Assembly (NCBI GenBank): GCA_017992455.1
Contig: JAGOOP010000005.1
Location: 1-61,382, forward strand
Reading direction: 5' to 3'
DNA from: Candidatus Omnitrophota bacterium
Lineage (GTDB): Bacteria; Omnitrophota; Gorgyraeia; Gygaellales; Profunditerraquicolaceae
Length of the DNA stretch: 61,382 nucleotides
Part shown: one piece after another, positions 60,301 through 61,382 of the stretch
Layout of the letters: every line of letters starts with the position of its first letter
Numbering within the stretch: the stretch's first letter is position 1
Program-made: the position numbers and the translations under genes
Notes under the pieces: model-generated
Told to the model about the DNA's origin: nothing
The model's database searches: none
What the model saw: the letters and a program-made list of their open reading frames with translations, nothing else

Positions 60301-61382
60301 TTTTTGGCACAGCCCGATGTAGCGGCTACGATCAATCGTTTGGCGACCGAGCTGTATCCTCAGATGCACAAGACCAGCATCGAGGCGACGATGAACGATA
60401 TCCGCACGATCCGGAAACTGGAAAAAGAGCTTGGTCTTACCAAATCCGTTTCCATCGGCATCGAAGAGCGTCATATCGACAATAAAGTGCATAAGGACTT
60501 CCCGAGCACGGTATTGGGAAGCATTACCTTGAGCCAGTCGATCCTGAAACTCGCTAAAGCCGAAGGGCTGGTTGCGCACAGCAAGATCAGCCTTCAGACC
60601 GGAGCAATGCACGGTCTGGGCGGAACGGTTGACTTCGGTATTTTTGAGCGCCACGTGCGGCATGCCGATAAGATCGGCGTGGCTGTTTTCGTGCAGCACG
60701 GAGCTTCGACGCTGGCAAAGCACGATTTTGACCAGATGCGCGACGGTGATGTGGGCGAAGTCCATTTAGCCACCGAGTATCAGAAGATCGTGTTCTCGAT
60801 CGTTGCGCAGGAGTATCCGGAGCTGGCTGAGAAGATGGCGCAGTGGCTGGAAGCGAAAATGGCCAATGAACAGAAGTTCAAGGATAAATACCAGGCGTTC
60901 TGGGATGCGGCCATGGCGCAGCCGGGCAAGGACAGGGCAACGGTCATAGCCGAAATCCTGGGTGATTCTTCGAACCTGCCCAAAGACCTCAAAGGCAAGT
61001 TTAAGGATCTGGTCAAAGAGTTGTCCGCGCCGTTCAAGAGCGAGCTGTGGAATTTGCCGGAGAACGTTGCCGACAAGATCGACAGCGCGCTGTATGAAGA
61101 GTTCAAGCTTATCTTCGGCAAGCTGGGAGTCGTGAATACCAAGGACCTGATCGAAAAGATCATGCCGTATGACGCCTATCCGGTTGAACTGACTCCACGG
61201 CCGGCAAGCGTCGCAACGGTATTCGCTCAGACAATGACAGTTTCTCCTGAAGAACAATTCGTGCAGGACCTGAGCGGGATCATTGAAGTGACGCCGACAG
61301 AGGTGAAGGTGCTCGACAAAGGGCTGTTCATGGCCAAAGGGCTGTATGTTCTGGCGGAAGCGATCGCATTAAGCCCGAGCGC
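57325..61382 (+). CDS. Secreted metallophosphoesterase/aldolase-like giant protein, 3'-truncated
   Basis: The frame is open from ATG 57325 to the window end (1,352 codons seen) with no stop. AGGGGG lies just upstream. In-frame ATGs at 57274 and 57283 would overlap the previous gene but lack a ribosome binding site. A signal peptide is likely (MRKGISVAVIITFCSN ... AFA). KDGG lies at 57487. Calcineurin-type phosphoesterase motifs are SDYHGG (57772), NGDLLDRG (57937), GNHD (58033), INHQAY (near 58621) and AMGHNP (near 59160), so the metal site looks complete. About 60450-60780 has EERHIDNKVHKDFPS, QHGASTLAKHDF and EVHLATEYQ, similar to class II fructose-bisphosphate aldolases. A 127-base repeat (59534 and 61256) flanks this aldolase-like part. 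Confidence 0.85.
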   Translation, partial: MWLYKKMRKGISVAVIITFCSNMGLSQSAFASGTMLKPKRAIERTDVLTDIGNKDGGLVELLTTAKALNLQPQTFSNFRATEAEIAGPMLAPLQGFVQDINKASILNKIGFIYQSDPQERAAQIEALLQEINKELAKPGTGILPKIVVISDYHGGIDRFLALLSDALAELVGFQGKLVAGVSIEKQLQDQGLSLKTIKGSILLNGDLLDRGKSGLACFNVARELLQTAPDRVFYVSGNHDLWAFLNLAGLHLPWYKGYNFYGNERAELLIKTHRISESRYFDTPQALNWWTERLAEYNADQEKFQKEALDGNAAKIRTSYIEQYKKYSDAKKWDSAQLDAMEHFIGHFARIDVPDPFVGLNGLGKTSIVWWKDLQQQLIKGKEARSSLGADADEIGVWYEAIAVTEMIIPQLESRLQKALDQGNWYYSVFEAINHQAYASVEWWAKDWSSHKDWGTSVITELNAMIKDANNNDPMIVRDRDIFKGQEVTQANYIQSAKLQDLAAFYKNNFNLGVRTPYGDMLTHGLLPIKGDDVAITYKDKEYKGKAIFDVLKLLSDEIKEATDTGSMREALDLVNSWYADATTIAKPKNVKDLLGKIAAVVSKLGVRIWAMGHNPVNKVKAPVISTDAKDSRYSVVQLDFGMAPKFGGAGAYAAFGANGIVVKGFETDKTDEAIKISPDTIIAAKKEGEKPTVIKNPGMPAKAYLENTKAALEEELKGLPVLQKAALTPEAQAQAKFVQDLSGIIEVTPTEVKVLDKGLFMAKGLYVLAEAIALSPSADVKTAAKRIALELLPQFDIKAASDHDLYMAKQQGKWKNITVPAVNGRSTVFMSFRPMFRVAKEEDVGVIKTEVARSEMRYSAQDSGEIVAISGLAAIAEGWTGLLFVQQDHNQIDKDKYNKGGEERQKEIDARNKLFREGIIAGQYNIDLDPSTLVDETALAEIIKIEGELVASYLEKHPELLKGIENDDKAKASLRRRLVDEIEIGDVDDKAFLAQPDVAATINRLATELYPQMHKTSIEATMNDIRTIRKLEKELGLTKSVSIGIEERHIDNKVHKDFPSTVLGSITLSQSILKLAKAEGLVAHSKISLQTGAMHGLGGTVDFGIFERHVRHADKIGVAVFVQHGASTLAKHDFDQMRDGDVGEVHLATEYQKIVFSIVAQEYPELAEKMAQWLEAKMANEQKFKDKYQAFWDAAMAQPGKDRATVIAEILGDSSNLPKDLKGKFKDLVKELSAPFKSELWNLPENVADKIDSALYEEFKLIFGKLGVVNTKDLIEKIMPYDAYPVELTPRPASVATVFAQTMTVSPEEQFVQDLSGIIEVTPTEVKVLDKGLFMAKGLYVLAEAIALSPS
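59534..59660 (+). repeat. 127-bp direct repeat, first copy
   Basis: This stretch is identical base for base to 61256-61382. The bases just before differ (A versus C). Both copies are read in the same frame (FVQDLSGIIEVTPTEVKVLD and onward). Spacing is 1,722 bases, 574 codons. Confidence 0.95.
61256..61382 (+). repeat. 127-bp direct repeat, second copy at window end
   Basis: The second copy runs exactly to the last base of the window, so the real repeat may be longer. It may mark an in-frame tandem unit of 574 residues or the place where an assembly stopped. Confidence 0.95.

Noticed and set aside
348-61257. Many small frames of 60-400 codons, mostly on the - strand
   Set aside because: They overlap strongly conserved coding sequence in the main frame, lack ribosome binding sites and show no recognisable domains. 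They are shadow frames.
1-61382. CRISPR array, tRNA, rRNA, insertion sequence or prophage
   Set aside because: No regularly spaced short repeats, cloverleaf candidates, transposase motifs or phage structural genes were seen on either strand.

Overview
The window reads as a piece of a bacterial genome of the Omnitrophota (OP3) type. That placement is an inference. It rests on a single reading frame of more than 14,000 codons, on clade-style secreted proteins that share N- and C-terminal cassettes, and on the presence of a cyclic-glucan-synthase region inside a giant protein; giant proteins have been reported from this phylum. There are no tRNA or rRNA genes, CRISPR arrays, insertion sequences or phage genes. 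All five genes lie on the + strand. The standard code fits: the complete ORFs stop at TAA or TAG.

Region 1 (1-42260) is the 3' part of one giant gene that enters from the left. It begins inside a cyclic beta-1,2-glucan synthase-like protein (glycoamylase-like domain, two GH94-type beta-supersandwiches, GH94 catalytic barrel). It then runs through about 35 gene-sized modules. Recognisable ones are: transglutaminase-like plus TPR, a triosephosphate-isomerase-like pseudoenzyme, two GHKL ATPase-like domains, a DUF89/ARMT1-type phosphatase, a signal-peptidase-II-like membrane domain, a HAD phosphatase, HEAT solenoids, a HEYWH zincin, three SAM methyltransferases, a CheD-like domain, a 1,900-residue helical and HTH-repeat region, two kinase-like domains, a phosphoribosyltransferase, a P-loop domain, a UPF0489-like domain, mTERF-like repeats, an archaemetzincin, a radical-SAM-like domain and an RmlD-like reductase. 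Nearly every junction carries the tripeptide DGG, most often as RADGG or a close variant; I count 38. Asp is GAC in 36 of these, and 29 share the 8-mer GACGGCGG. The layout looks like an operon fused into one polyprotein with a standard junction.

Region 2 (42261-57290) holds three secreted-protein genes. Each has its own sigma70-type promoter (TTGAMA, 16-17 nt, TATACTTTT) and the same kind of leader hairpin (GCCACGG, a variable perfect stem, GTGG, then a U tract) just before the ribosome binding site. The first two products share an N-terminal module of about 320 residues and a C-terminal module of about 100 residues around different cargo. One carries a YvcK/CofD-like domain. The other carries phosphohexomutase, nucleotidyltransferase/beta-helix and GT-A-like domains. 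The third is a smaller TraB/EreA/ChaN-like secreted protein.

Region 3 (57325-61382) is a gene cut off by the window end. It probably forms an operon with the 514-codon gene before it. It encodes a secreted metallophosphoesterase-like protein with a class II aldolase-like domain. The last 127 bases of the window exactly repeat bases 59534-59660, 1,722 bases upstream and in frame. That suggests a collapsed tandem repeat or an assembly-graph stop. Residue numbers for the giant protein are not known because its start lies outside the window, so its modules are described by nucleotide position.
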